64,000 bases of DNA from Burkholderia pyrrocinia. GTDB lineage: Bacteria > Pseudomonadota > Gammaproteobacteria > Burkholderiales > Burkholderiaceae. The translations under genes and the position numbers were made by a program. Where the stretch lies: NCBI RefSeq assembly GCF_001028665.1, contig NZ_CP011504.1, positions 1,302,001 to 1,366,000 on the forward strand. The letters run 5' to 3'. Of the stretch, positions 46,002-55,152 are shown piece by piece. The notes beneath the pieces are model-generated. The model ran no database searches, was not told the DNA's origin, and saw nothing but the letters and a program-made list of their open reading frames with translations. Numbering within the stretch: position 1 is the first letter of the stretch; each line of letters begins with the position of its first letter.

Positions 46002-49000
46002 ATGGCAAGCGCAGACAAGAAAACCGTATCCTCGACCCTCCATGCCCTCGGCGGCGTTGCACGCTCGCGCCGGACCCGGCGTATCGGCATCGGCGTACTG
46101 ATCTTCCTGGTTTTATTCGGACTGCTCGGGTTCTTCGCGGCGCCGCCGCTGATCCGCCATGTCGCCGAACAGCAATTGAGCAAGCAGCTCGACCGGCCGG
46201 CCACGATCCAGCGCATCGCGCTGAACCCGTACACGCTGAACCTCGAAGCCGACGGCATCCGCGTCGGCGAGCGCGGCGGCCGCGGCGACTTCGTCGACAT
46301 CGGCAAGCTCGTCGTGAGGCCGTCGTGGTCGTCGCTGTTCCGCGGTGCGCCGATCGTCAATGAAATCCGCCTCGATTCGCCGCGCTTTCACATCGTCCGC
46401 TACGACGCGCAGCGCTTCAACTTCACCGACCTGATCGAGAAGTTCTCGACGCCGTCCAAACCCGAAAGCAAGCCGACGCAGTTCTCGGTGTCGAACATCC
46501 AGGTGAACGACGGTCGGATCGACTTCGACGATCGCCTGCTGAACGAAAAGCACGTCGTCGACAACTGGATGCTCGGCATCCCGTATATCGCGACGCTGGC
46601 GGCGAAGACCGACATCTTCGTCGAGCCGAAGCTGCGCATGCGTTTCGACGGCAGCCCGATCGCGATCGACGGCAGGACCAAGCCGTTCGCGCAGTCGCGC
46701 GAGTCGGAGATCGCGCTGAAGTTCGACCGTCTCGACGTGCCGAAGCTGATCTCGTACGTGCCGGCGAAGCTGCCGGTGGCCGTGACGAGCGGCCTGCTGA
46801 GCAGCAACCTCGCGATCAATTTCGCGATGAGCGGCGAGACGCCCGCGCTGCGGGTGTCGGGCACCGTCGACCTGAACGACGCGAAGGTAACGGACCACGC
46901 GTCCGCGCCGCTGTTCGCCGCGCGCGGCGTGCACGTCGCGGCGGCCAGCCTCGAGCCGCTGCGCAACGCGATGCACTTCGACGAGATCCGGATCGACCAG
47001 CCGGTGGTCGACCTGTCGCGCGACAAGCAGGGCGTGCTGAACGTCGAGAAGCTCGCCGCGCAACCCGGCGCCGCACCGAAGGCGGAAGCCGGCAAGCCGG
47101 CCGCGTCGGGCGCCGCAGCCGCAGCCGCTTCCGGGACCGCCACCGCAGCGGCCAGCGGTGCGAAGGCCGAAACCGCCACCGCAGCAGCCAGCGGCGCGAA
47201 GGCCGAAACCGCCGCCGCAGCAGCCAGCGGCGCAAAGGCCGAAACCGCCGCCGCGAAGGAGGCGCCGCCGCTCGACCTGACGATCCGTCATTTCGCGATC
47301 GACGGCGGCACGGTCAACGTCGACGACCGCGTGCCGGCGCCGCCGTCCGCGCTGTCGCTCACGAAGCTCGCCGCGACGCTCGACGGATTCTCGCTGCAGG
47401 GCAAGACGCCCGCGAAGTACACGCTGTCGACGTCGCTGTCGCGCGGCGGCGACGTGAAGGCCGAAGGCACATTCAATCTCGCGGCGAAGCAGGCCGACAC
47501 GAAGCTGACGGTCGCCGCGCTCGCGCTGCCGGCGCTGCAGCCGTACCTCGGCGAAGCGACGCGCGCGCGCGTACTCGACGGCACGCTCGGCGCGACCGTC
47601 AATGCACAGGCCGACTGGGGCAAGACGCCGCTCGCCGCGCAGGTCGCCGACAGCACGGTGAGCCTGAAATCGCTGAAGGTCGCGACGCCTGACGCGAAGG
47701 CGCCCGCGATCGTGCTGCCCGACGCGAGCGCGAAGATCACGAAGGTCGACGTCGCCGCGCGCACCGCGGAGATCGCGAGCGTCGACGCGAGCGGGCTCGC
47801 GCTCGACGTGCAGCGCCTGAAGGACGGCAAGATCGACCTCGCGGCGCTGGCCGAACCCGCGCAGGCGTCGGTGCCGAAGCGCACGGTCGCGCGCAAGGCC
47901 GAGGCTGCGGCGCCGTCGTGGCATTACCGGATCGACGCGCTGAACGTGAAGGGTTCGTCCGCGAACTTCACCGACCTGTCGACGCCGCGCCCGGTGAAGC
48001 TGGCGATCAAGCCGCTGGAACTGTCGGTGCAGAAGATCAGCGACGACATGACCAGGCCGCTGCCGGTGCAGTTGAAGGCGACGCTGAACCGCAAGGGTTC
48101 GCTGAACGTCGCGGGCGACGTGACCGCGCAGCCGCTGAAGGCCGGCCTGAAGATCAACGGCAACCGCCTCGACGCGGCCGCGTTCGAGCCGTACTTCGGC
48201 AGCGCACTGAACGTGACCATCGCGAGCGCGCTGCTCAACGCGCAGGGCAACCTGACGTTCGCGCAGGTGAAGGACACGCCGCGCGCCACCTATCGCGGCG
48301 ACGTCGCGCTCGTCGACGTGCGGATGCTCGACAAGGCGACGTCCGACCCGTTCGCCGGCTGGCGCTCGCTCGCGCTGTCGAACCTGAAGGCGAACTACGA
48401 CGAGAAGGGCACCGACGTCGACGCCGCACGCGTGACGTTCTCGAACTTCTACGGCCGCGTGCTGCTCGATGCGCAGGGGCGCCTGAACCTGAAGGACGTC
48501 GTCGCGAAGCAATCGGGCCCCGCGCAGTCGCTCACGCGTGACGCGAGCAAGGGCGAACCGGTGCCGCTGTCGCCGGGCATGACGCCGCCGGCCGCCGCGC
48601 CGGCGGCATCGGCAGCGGTCGCGCAGCAGGCATCCGCGCCGGCTGCCGCGTCCGCGCCGGCGGTCGTGAAGGCCGCGACCCCGCCGCAGAACCCGGTGCG
48701 GATGCACTTCGGTCAGCTCGTGCTGCAGAGCGGCCGCGTGACGTATACCGACAACTTCATCAAGCCGAACTACACGGCGAACCTCGTCGCGATCAACGGC
48801 ACGGTCGGCGCGTTCGGCACGGATTCGACGACGTCCGCGCCGGTCGATGTCGCCGCGAACCTGGCGGGCAACGGGCCGATCTCGATCAAGGGCTCGGTGA
48901 ACCCGCTGATCGAGAAACCCGCGCTCGACCTCACGGCGACCGCGCACGACATCGAGCTGACCAACCTGACGCCGTATTCGGCAAAGTACGCCGGCTATCC

Positions 49001-49883
49001 GATCACGAAGGGCAAGCTCAACGTCGACCTGCATTACCAGCTCGCGAACGACCAGTTGTCGGCGAACAACCACATCTTCATCGACCAGCTCACGTTCGGC
49101 GACCGCGTCGAAAACGATACGGCGACGAAGCTGCCGGTGAAGCTCGCGATCTCGCTGCTGAAGAACACGCGCGGCCAGATCGACGTGAACCTGCCGGTGT
49201 CGGGTTCGCTGTCGAATCCGGAGTTCAGCGTCGGCGGGTTGATCTGGCATGCGGTGCTGAACCTGATCGCGAAGGCCGTCACGTCGCCGTTCACGCTGCT
49301 CGCGAATGCGTTCGGCGGCGGTGGCGAGGATCTCGGCTACGTCGAGTTCGCGCCGGGCACGTACGACCTGACCGACGCACAGCAGAAGAAGCTCGACACT
49401 GTCGTGAAGATGCTGACCGAGAAGGCGTCGATCCGCCTCGACCTGATCGGCCGCGTCGATCCGGCGAAGGACACGCCGGGGCTGCGCGACGCGTATGTCG
49501 AGCGGCTGGTTCGGCAGCAGAAGCTGAAGGATGTGGTCGGCCAGGGCGAGAGCATCGACCCGATGTCGGTGAAGGTCGACCCCGCCGAATACTCCAAATA
49601 CCTGACGCGCGCGTACAAGGCCGCCGACTTCAAGAAGCCGCGCAACCTGGTCGGCCTGCAGAAGACGCTGCCCGATGCGGACATGAAGCAGGCGCTGGCC
49701 GATCACGCACCGGCCGACGACAACGCGCTGCGCGCGCTCGCGCAGCAGCGTGCGCAGGCCGTGCGCCAGTACCTCGAAGGGAAGATCGATTCGAGCCGCG
49801 TGTTCGTCGTTGCGCCGAAGCTCGATGCGAAGGGCATCGAGGACAAGGGCGCGACGACCCGCGTCGACTTCGGGCTCCAGTAA
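46002..49883 (+). CDS. Giant AsmA-like DUF748 envelope protein
   Basis: A 1293-residue protein with one N-terminal membrane anchor (IGVLIFLVLFGLLGFFAAPPLI, about 29-50). Several AsmA/TamB-like beta-rich repeats follow, recognisable as PATIQRIALNPYTLNLEADGIRVGE, LSVQKISDDMTRPLPVQLKATLNRKG and VDLHYQLANDQLSANNHIFIDQLTFG. DUF748 proteins are thought to act as bridges moving lipids across the periplasm. Residues 380-417 are a low-complexity insert with three 12-residue AAASGAKAETA-like repeats. The C-terminus (from about 1110) has an OmpA-like pattern, LDTVVKMLTEKASIRLDLIGRVDP. A terminator follows. Confidence 0.82.
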   Translation: MASADKKTVSSTLHALGGVARSRRTRRIGIGVLIFLVLFGLLGFFAAPPLIRHVAEQQLSKQLDRPATIQRIALNPYTLNLEADGIRVGERGGRGDFVDIGKLVVRPSWSSLFRGAPIVNEIRLDSPRFHIVRYDAQRFNFTDLIEKFSTPSKPESKPTQFSVSNIQVNDGRIDFDDRLLNEKHVVDNWMLGIPYIATLAAKTDIFVEPKLRMRFDGSPIAIDGRTKPFAQSRESEIALKFDRLDVPKLISYVPAKLPVAVTSGLLSSNLAINFAMSGETPALRVSGTVDLNDAKVTDHASAPLFAARGVHVAAASLEPLRNAMHFDEIRIDQPVVDLSRDKQGVLNVEKLAAQPGAAPKAEAGKPAASGAAAAAASGTATAAASGAKAETATAAASGAKAETAAAAASGAKAETAAAKEAPPLDLTIRHFAIDGGTVNVDDRVPAPPSALSLTKLAATLDGFSLQGKTPAKYTLSTSLSRGGDVKAEGTFNLAAKQADTKLTVAALALPALQPYLGEATRARVLDGTLGATVNAQADWGKTPLAAQVADSTVSLKSLKVATPDAKAPAIVLPDASAKITKVDVAARTAEIASVDASGLALDVQRLKDGKIDLAALAEPAQASVPKRTVARKAEAAAPSWHYRIDALNVKGSSANFTDLSTPRPVKLAIKPLELSVQKISDDMTRPLPVQLKATLNRKGSLNVAGDVTAQPLKAGLKINGNRLDAAAFEPYFGSALNVTIASALLNAQGNLTFAQVKDTPRATYRGDVALVDVRMLDKATSDPFAGWRSLALSNLKANYDEKGTDVDAARVTFSNFYGRVLLDAQGRLNLKDVVAKQSGPAQSLTRDASKGEPVPLSPGMTPPAAAPAASAAVAQQASAPAAASAPAVVKAATPPQNPVRMHFGQLVLQSGRVTYTDNFIKPNYTANLVAINGTVGAFGTDSTTSAPVDVAANLAGNGPISIKGSVNPLIEKPALDLTATAHDIELTNLTPYSAKYAGYPITKGKLNVDLHYQLANDQLSANNHIFIDQLTFGDRVENDTATKLPVKLAISLLKNTRGQIDVNLPVSGSLSNPEFSVGGLIWHAVLNLIAKAVTSPFTLLANAFGGGGEDLGYVEFAPGTYDLTDAQQKKLDTVVKMLTEKASIRLDLIGRVDPAKDTPGLRDAYVERLVRQQKLKDVVGQGESIDPMSVKVDPAEYSKYLTRAYKAADFKKPRNLVGLQKTLPDADMKQALADHAPADDNALRALAQQRAQAVRQYLEGKIDSSRVFVVAPKLDAKGIEDKGATTRVDFGLQ
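47145..47252 (+). repeat. Three 36-bp in-frame repeats in the DUF748 gene
   Basis: Three nearly identical units encode a 12-residue alanine/glutamate/lysine-rich segment (AASGAKAETA). The frame is kept. The unit copies differ at only a few bases, suggesting recent duplication. Confidence 0.85.
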
Positions 49884-49901
49884 GCCGTCGCTTCATCTGC
49901 T

Positions 49902-49942
49902 GCCGCCGCGTCCGCACAAGCCGGGCGCGGCGGCTGTTTTTT
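49902..49942 (+). terminator. Rho-independent terminator of the DUF748 gene
   Basis: GCCGCCGCG and CGCGGCGGC form a 9-bp stem, followed by TGTTTTTT. It abuts the stop codon of the convergent small gene. Confidence 0.85.
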
Positions 49943-50163
49943 CAGCGCGCGACGATTTCCGGTTCGCGCTTGTCCCGTTCCTTCCTCGCGGCCAGCGGCA
50001 GACGCGCGTCGTCCCACTGCGTCAGCCATTCGACTTCCTTCGCGGTGAACACCTGTCCGTAATTGCGCAGCGCGTACTGCAGCGCGTCGACGACGTGATG
50101 GCGAATGATTTCGGGGGTACGTGCATCGTCCAGCACGAACCGGAGAGCTTCCAGGGTCGACAT
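49942..50163 (-). CDS. Small hypothetical protein
   Basis: A 73-residue soluble helical protein: MSTLEALRFVLDDARTPEIIRHHVVDALQYALRNYGQVFTAKEVEWLTQWDD, then a charged tail ending EPEIVAR. I recognise no named family. CGGAG precedes the ATG at 50163. Like the small gene at 39697 it has an AGGGAAAACCCT motif just upstream, 17 bases from the start, so both may belong to one regulon. Confidence 0.65.
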   Translation of the reverse strand: MSTLEALRFVLDDARTPEIIRHHVVDALQYALRNYGQVFTAKEVEWLTQWDDARLPLAARKERDKREPEIVAR

Positions 50164-50179
50164 AGTCGTGCTCCGGGTC

Positions 50180-50191
50180 AGGGAAAACCCT
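50180..50191 (-). promoter_or_regulatory. AGGGAAAACCCT motif before a small gene
   Basis: A perfect copy of the 12-bp motif found twice before the gene at 39697. Its centre is about 22 bases from the start codon, which fits an operator or an activator site very close to the promoter. Confidence 0.5.
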
Positions 50192-50413
50192 TTATCACAC
50201 GCCAATAGTCGCGGGCCAAGTCGAAAAAAAATCCGGCCGCACGGGCCGACGCGCGGAGCGGATCGCATTGCGACCGCTTCATGTCACTTGCGTTTGGTTA
50301 CGTTTGACAGAGAACAGAAAGCCCCGCTTCATCCGACCGCCGCACGATCCGGCGATATTTTGCGCGCCTGATGGCAAGTCACGCAGTTCAACATCAATCG
50401 ATGAGGTGGGGTG

Positions 50414-52090
50414 ATGATTTCGTTTTTCGGTAAGCAGCGGAAGATGGCGGCGATGGTGGCGGGCGCGCTGGCGCTCGCAAGCGCGGGCGCGCACGCGGCG
50501 CAGCAGGACGGCAACAGCCAGGGCGAGGATCGCGGCAATGCGCATCGGGTCGTGAAGCACGTGCTGCTGATCAGCGTCGATGGCCTGCACGAGCAGGATC
50601 TCGCGCGCTGCATCGGCGCGAACACGTGCCCGAACATCGCGGTGCTCGCCAAGAGCGGCGTGACGTACACGAACGCGTACACGCCTGGCCTGTCGGATTC
50701 GTTCCCGGGCCTCGCGGCGCTCGTGACGGGCGGCTCGCCGAAGACGGCCGGCCTGTTCTACGACGTGTCGTACGACCGCAACCTGTATGCGCCGAGCGAT
50801 ACGACGTGTTCGGGCAAGCAGGGCTGGAACGTCGTGTTCGACGAAACGACCGGCATCGACGCGATCAACGGCGGCAAGCTCGTGCACCTCGACGGCGGCG
50901 GCGCGTTCAACCCGCAGGCGATCCCGCATGCGCGCGTGGGCGGCCAGTGCGTGCCGGTCTATCCGCACAACTACGTGAAGACCAACACGGTGTTCGAAGC
51001 CGTGAAGGCCGGCGTGCCGAATGCGCACACCGCGTGGGCCGACAAGCACGCGTGGGGCTACGACTGGCTGAACGGCCCGTCGGGCACCGGCGTCGACGAC
51101 CTGATGCGCACCGAGATCAACTCGATCGACCCGGCGACGAACACCGACTACACGGACGTCTACTCGCACACCGCGCGCTTCGACAACCTGCACGTGCAGG
51201 CGCTGATCAACCAGATCGAAGGCCGCGATTCGACGGGCACCAAGAGCGCGCCGGTGCCGACGCTGTTCGGCGCCAACTTCCAGACGCTGAGCGTCGCGCA
51301 GAAGTCGCCGGTCGCGAAGGGCGGCGGGTATCTCGACGCGGACTTCACGCCGAACGGTCAGGTCGCGAACGCGATCACGTATGTCGACAACTCGATCGGC
51401 CATGTCGTCGCGGCGCTGAAGCAGGCCAACCTGTACACGTCGACGGCCGTGATCGTGACGGCGAAGCACGGCCAGTCGCCGACCGACCGCACGAAGCTCG
51501 TGAAGAACGGCGACACGCTGTCGAAGCTGCTCGAAGCGAACAACTACCTCGACCCGAACGGCAACTTCGGCCAGAACAACACGACGACGGGCAACCTGAA
51601 CGACGGGTCGGGCCTGGTCGGCACGGGCTTCGTGCAGACCGACGACGTCGGCCTGATCTGGCTGCGCGACCGCAGCCAGCGCACGGCCGTCGTGCAGACG
51701 CTGAAGGCGAACCTGGGCTGCAACGCGCCGGGGATCTGCGCGGACGGTTCGCAGGCCTACATCCTGTACGGCGCGGCGCTCGCCGACCGCTTCGGCGATC
51801 CGGCCAACGGCCGCACGCCGGACATCATCGTCCAGCCGAATCCGGGCGTGATCTACACGTCGAGCACGAAGAAGGACGAGGAGCACGGCGGCAACGCGCC
51901 GGACGACAGCCACCTCGGCCTGCTCGTGTCGTATCCGGGCATCCATCGCGCGCGCACCGTGAACGATCTGGTCGGCACGAAGCAGGTCGCGCCGACGATC
52001 CTCGAGCTGCTCGGCGCCGATCCGCGCCTGCTGCATGCGGTCGTGGCAGAGAACACGCGCGTGCTGCCGGGGCTCGGTATCGGGCGTTGA
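50414..52090 (+). CDS. Secreted alkaline-phosphatase-superfamily phosphodiesterase/phosphatase
   Basis: A 558-residue exported enzyme with signal peptide ending AHAA. The metal-binding landmarks of the type I phosphodiesterase/nucleotide pyrophosphatase branch are present: VLLISVDGLHEQDL, the nucleophile loop TPGLSDSFPGLAALVTGGSP, AKHGQSP and EEHGGNAPDDSHLGLLVS. It would hydrolyse phosphomonoesters or diesters in the periplasm or outside. GAGGTG lies 5 bases before the ATG. The LysR gene and ABC importer downstream might take up a product, which is only a positional guess. Confidence 0.85.
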   Translation: MISFFGKQRKMAAMVAGALALASAGAHAAQQDGNSQGEDRGNAHRVVKHVLLISVDGLHEQDLARCIGANTCPNIAVLAKSGVTYTNAYTPGLSDSFPGLAALVTGGSPKTAGLFYDVSYDRNLYAPSDTTCSGKQGWNVVFDETTGIDAINGGKLVHLDGGGAFNPQAIPHARVGGQCVPVYPHNYVKTNTVFEAVKAGVPNAHTAWADKHAWGYDWLNGPSGTGVDDLMRTEINSIDPATNTDYTDVYSHTARFDNLHVQALINQIEGRDSTGTKSAPVPTLFGANFQTLSVAQKSPVAKGGGYLDADFTPNGQVANAITYVDNSIGHVVAALKQANLYTSTAVIVTAKHGQSPTDRTKLVKNGDTLSKLLEANNYLDPNGNFGQNNTTTGNLNDGSGLVGTGFVQTDDVGLIWLRDRSQRTAVVQTLKANLGCNAPGICADGSQAYILYGAALADRFGDPANGRTPDIIVQPNPGVIYTSSTKKDEEHGGNAPDDSHLGLLVSYPGIHRARTVNDLVGTKQVAPTILELLGADPRLLHAVVAENTRVLPGLGIGR

Positions 52091-52166
52091 GCGTGACGGG
52101 CGGCGCGGCGCCGCACTCCCGGCGCCGCCATGCCGCCCGAGCCTGCCCGGCCGTGCCGGGCATGGC

Positions 52167-53063
52167 TCATCCGTTCGCGCATTCGTCGAGCATCCATTCC
52201 CTGAAGCGCCGCAACGCGGCGCTCGTCTCCAGGCGCTCCGGCGCGTAGCACAGGTAGTGCCCTTGCGCGTCGACGTCGACGGGGGCGTCGAACGGTTCGA
52301 CGAGCGCGCCGGCCGCGAGCGTGTCGACGATCAGGAAGCGCGGCACGAGCGCGAGCCCGAGCCCGGCCTGCGCGGCCTGGATCAGCACCGAATACTGTTC
52401 GAAGCGCGGCCCCGCCAGCGCGTTCATCTGTGCCGCGCGATGGCGCTCCGCCCACATGGACCATGCGATTTCCGCCTGCTCGTGCACGAGCCGCGGCGCG
52501 GATGCCGCGTCGGCGGGCGTGCGCAGCGCATGCCGCGCCGCGAATTCACCGGAACAGACCGGCACGAACGTCCGGCCGTCCAGGTAATCGCAGCGGACGC
52601 CTTCCCATGCGCCGTCGCCATAGCGGATCGCCGCGTCGAGTCCGAACGGAAACACGTCGCCGTGAGCCAGATGGCGGCGGAAACTCAGCGTGACGCCCGG
52701 CGCGCAGGCCAGAAAGCGCGCGAGCCGCGGCACCAGCCACTTCGTCGTGAAGGTCGGCACGCTCGCGATCGTCAGCAGATCGCTGTTCTCGCGCGCGCTC
52801 AGCAATTCGATCGACGCGTTGCCGATCTCGCGCAGCGGGCCGATCACGCGCGCGTGATAGACCTGTCCGGCCCGCGTGAGCGCGAGATTGCGCCCCTCGC
52901 GCACGAACAGCTTGACGCCGAACAGCGTCTCGAGATTCGCGATCTGCCGGCTGACCGCGCTCGGCGTCAGGCCGAGCTCGCGGGCCGCATACGAGAAGTT
53001 CAGGTACTTCACGGAACTCGCGAACGCGTGCAACTCCGCGATGTTGGGAAACAGGTGCTTCAC
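52167..53063 (-). CDS. LysR-family transcriptional regulator (GcvA-like)
   Basis: A 298-residue LysR regulator. The N-terminal helix-turn-helix reads LNFSYAARELGLTPSAVSRQIANLETLFGVKLF. The effector domain contains LLTIASVPTFTTKWLVPRL and AAIRYGDGAWEGV, as in GcvA-type proteins. The start is a GTG preceded by AAGGAA at 9 bases. It diverges from the ABC importer operon at 53226 and probably controls it. Confidence 0.9.
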   Translation of the reverse strand: MKHLFPNIAELHAFASSVKYLNFSYAARELGLTPSAVSRQIANLETLFGVKLFVREGRNLALTRAGQVYHARVIGPLREIGNASIELLSARENSDLLTIASVPTFTTKWLVPRLARFLACAPGVTLSFRRHLAHGDVFPFGLDAAIRYGDGAWEGVRCDYLDGRTFVPVCSGEFAARHALRTPADAASAPRLVHEQAEIAWSMWAERHRAAQMNALAGPRFEQYSVLIQAAQAGLGLALVPRFLIVDTLAAGALVEPFDAPVDVDAQGHYLCYAPERLETSAALRRFREWMLDECANG

Positions 53064-53225
53064 GGCGAACTATTCCTTGCGCGCACAGATCGATGCGGGC
53101 GTTGTACGTTTTTTTCATGACGATGCCATGTCGGATCCGCACACTGCGTCCGTCACGACCATGCATGTCGGCCCTGTCCGGCGGGCGTTGCGTGACCCAT
53201 TCCGTGTCCGTCAGCGAGTTTCGCC

Positions 53226-54077
53226 ATGCATCCGCCATCCGCTCCGGCCCTTGCCGAAGCTATTCCGATTCGTCGTACCAAACGGCCACACGCGATGGCG
53301 GGGCGCCTGCTGCTGCAGGCATTCGTCGCGGCCTTCACGCTGTACCTCGCGTTGCCGATCGCGCTGCTGCTGATCGGCTCGGTCGGCCAGTCGTGGACGA
53401 ACACGCTGCTGCCGTCCGGCATCACGTCGCACTGGTTCGCCGATCTGGCCGCGAATCGCAGCTTTACCCGCGCATTCGGCGTGAGCCTCGTCGTCGCGCT
53501 CGCGTGCTGTGCGATCAATGCCGTGCTGGCGCTGCCGCTCGCTTATGCGCTGCATCACCGCGCACTGGCCGGCCGCGGCTTCGCGGCGCGCGTCGTGATG
53601 CTGATGCCGATCGCGGTGCCGGCGCTGACGCTCGGGTTCGGCTACATCGCGATCTTCAGCGGCGATGCGCTGCCGTGGCTCGGCACGCTGCCGCTGATGA
53701 TCGCCGCGCACGCGGTGCTGACGCTGCCGTACCTGCTGCAGACGCTGCTGAGCGACCTGCGCCACCTGGGCCTCGCCCATCTCGAAGCGTGTGCGGCGAC
53801 GCTCGGCGCGACGCCGCTGCGCCAGTTCTTCACGATCGTGGTGCCGAACCTGCGGCACAGCCTGTTTTCCGGCCTCGTGATGGTCGCCGCGCTGTCGATC
53901 GGCGAATTCCAGATATCGAACCTGATCGCGGGCTTCCGCTATCGCAACTATCCGATCGTGCTGCTGCAGGCGTTCTACGGCGCGTCGGGGATGGCCTGTG
54001 CGGCGACCGTCGTGCTGCTCGTCCTCGCCGTGTTGGCAACGCTCGCCTCCGTCTTCACCGTGCAACGCCTGAAGTGA
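53226..54077 (+). CDS. ABC transporter permease
   Basis: A 283-residue inner-membrane permease with six hydrophobic segments. The EAA loop is HLEACAATLGATPLRQFFTIVVPNLRHSLF. It resembles PotC/PhnV-type permeases for organic anions, polyamines or phosphonates. It is first of four genes; the ATPase starts 7 bases after its stop. A later ATG at 53295 (MAGRLLLQ) is an alternative start because the first 23 residues are hydrophilic. Confidence 0.85.
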   Translation: MHPPSAPALAEAIPIRRTKRPHAMAGRLLLQAFVAAFTLYLALPIALLLIGSVGQSWTNTLLPSGITSHWFADLAANRSFTRAFGVSLVVALACCAINAVLALPLAYALHHRALAGRGFAARVVMLMPIAVPALTLGFGYIAIFSGDALPWLGTLPLMIAAHAVLTLPYLLQTLLSDLRHLGLAHLEACAATLGATPLRQFFTIVVPNLRHSLFSGLVMVAALSIGEFQISNLIAGFRYRNYPIVLLQAFYGASGMACAATVVLLVLAVLATLASVFTVQRLK

Positions 54078-54084
54078 AACCGTC

Positions 54085-55116
54085 ATGAGTCTCGATTTCG
54101 AAAACGTCAGCTTTCAGTATCCGGGCGCCCGTCACGGCGTCGACGCGGTCACGCTGTCCGCGGCCCAGGGCGAACTGCTCGCCGTGATGGGCCGCAGCGG
54201 CTCCGGCAAATCGACGCTGCTGCGCCTCGCCGCCGGGCTGCTCGACGGCTACCGCGGTCGCATCGCGATCGTCGGCCGCGACATGGCCGGCGTGCCGGTG
54301 TGGCAGCGCGAGATCGGGATGGTGTTCCAGCACTACGCGCTGTTTCCGAACCTGTCGGTCGTCGACAACGTCGGCTATGGCCTGAAGATGCGCGGCATGA
54401 CGGCGGCACTGCGCCGCCGCCGCGCGCTCGAGATGCTCGAACGCGTCGGCCTCGCCGCGCAGGCCGACCGCAGTACGGCGCTGCTGTCCGGCGGCCAGCA
54501 GCAGCGCGTCGCGCTGGCCCGCGCGCTCGTGATCGAACCGAAGCTGCTGCTGCTCGACGAGCCGCTCGCGGCGCTCGACGCCGGCATTCGCCACCAGTTG
54601 CGCGACGAGATCCGCTCGCTGCAGCGCGCCTGCGGCGCGACGACGCTGCTCGTCACGCACGACCAGGACGAGGCGCTCAGCATGGCCGATCGCGTGGCGA
54701 TCGTCGACGGCGGCCGCATGTTGCAGGCCGGCACCCCGCGCGACCTGTACGAGCGTCCGGCGACCGCGCAGGTCGCCCGCTTCGTAGGCCATTCGACGCT
54801 GCTGCGCGGCCGCGTGCTCGCGCACGGCGCAGTCGACGTGCAGTTCACCACGCTGTGCGCGGACACGGGCGCGCACCGGCCGGGCGACTCGGTCGACGTG
54901 CTGGTCCGGCCGGAACACCTGCAGCCCGATCCGCCCGAATACGTCACGAACCGCATCGACGGCCGGCTCGGCGAGGTGCGCTATTTCGGCGCGACGCAGC
55001 GCTTCGACTTCGTGCCGGCCGGTGCGAGCGACGCGCTGCTCGGCGAAGGGCGCGAGCTTCCGGCGCGCTGCGTGTCGATCGAGCCGCGCCACCTGCTCGT
55101 GCTGCCCGCCGCGTAA
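54085..55116 (+). CDS. ABC transporter ATP-binding protein (PotA/FbpC-like)
   Basis: A 343-residue ATPase: Walker A GRSGSGKST (about 34-42), Q-loop MVFQHYALFPNL, signature LLSGGQQQRVALARAL, Walker B LLLLDEPLAALD, H-loop VTHDQDEAL, then a C-terminal TOBE domain (from about 240) of the polyamine/iron/phosphonate importers. Seven bases separate it from the permease gene, indicating tight coupling. Confidence 0.9.
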   Translation: MSLDFENVSFQYPGARHGVDAVTLSAAQGELLAVMGRSGSGKSTLLRLAAGLLDGYRGRIAIVGRDMAGVPVWQREIGMVFQHYALFPNLSVVDNVGYGLKMRGMTAALRRRRALEMLERVGLAAQADRSTALLSGGQQQRVALARALVIEPKLLLLDEPLAALDAGIRHQLRDEIRSLQRACGATTLLVTHDQDEALSMADRVAIVDGGRMLQAGTPRDLYERPATAQVARFVGHSTLLRGRVLAHGAVDVQFTTLCADTGAHRPGDSVDVLVRPEHLQPDPPEYVTNRIDGRLGEVRYFGATQRFDFVPAGASDALLGEGRELPARCVSIEPRHLLVLPAA

Positions 55117-55152
55117 GCGCGGGCGACCCTATTCATTCAACGGAGAATCACG

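Noticed and set aside
46113..49706. 1197-codon open frame antisense to the DUF748 gene
   Set aside because: Same shadow effect; the sense frame has a membrane anchor and known repeats.
50270..50320. Pho-box upstream of the secreted phosphatase gene
   Set aside because: ATGTCAC is followed by no second half-site at the right spacing.
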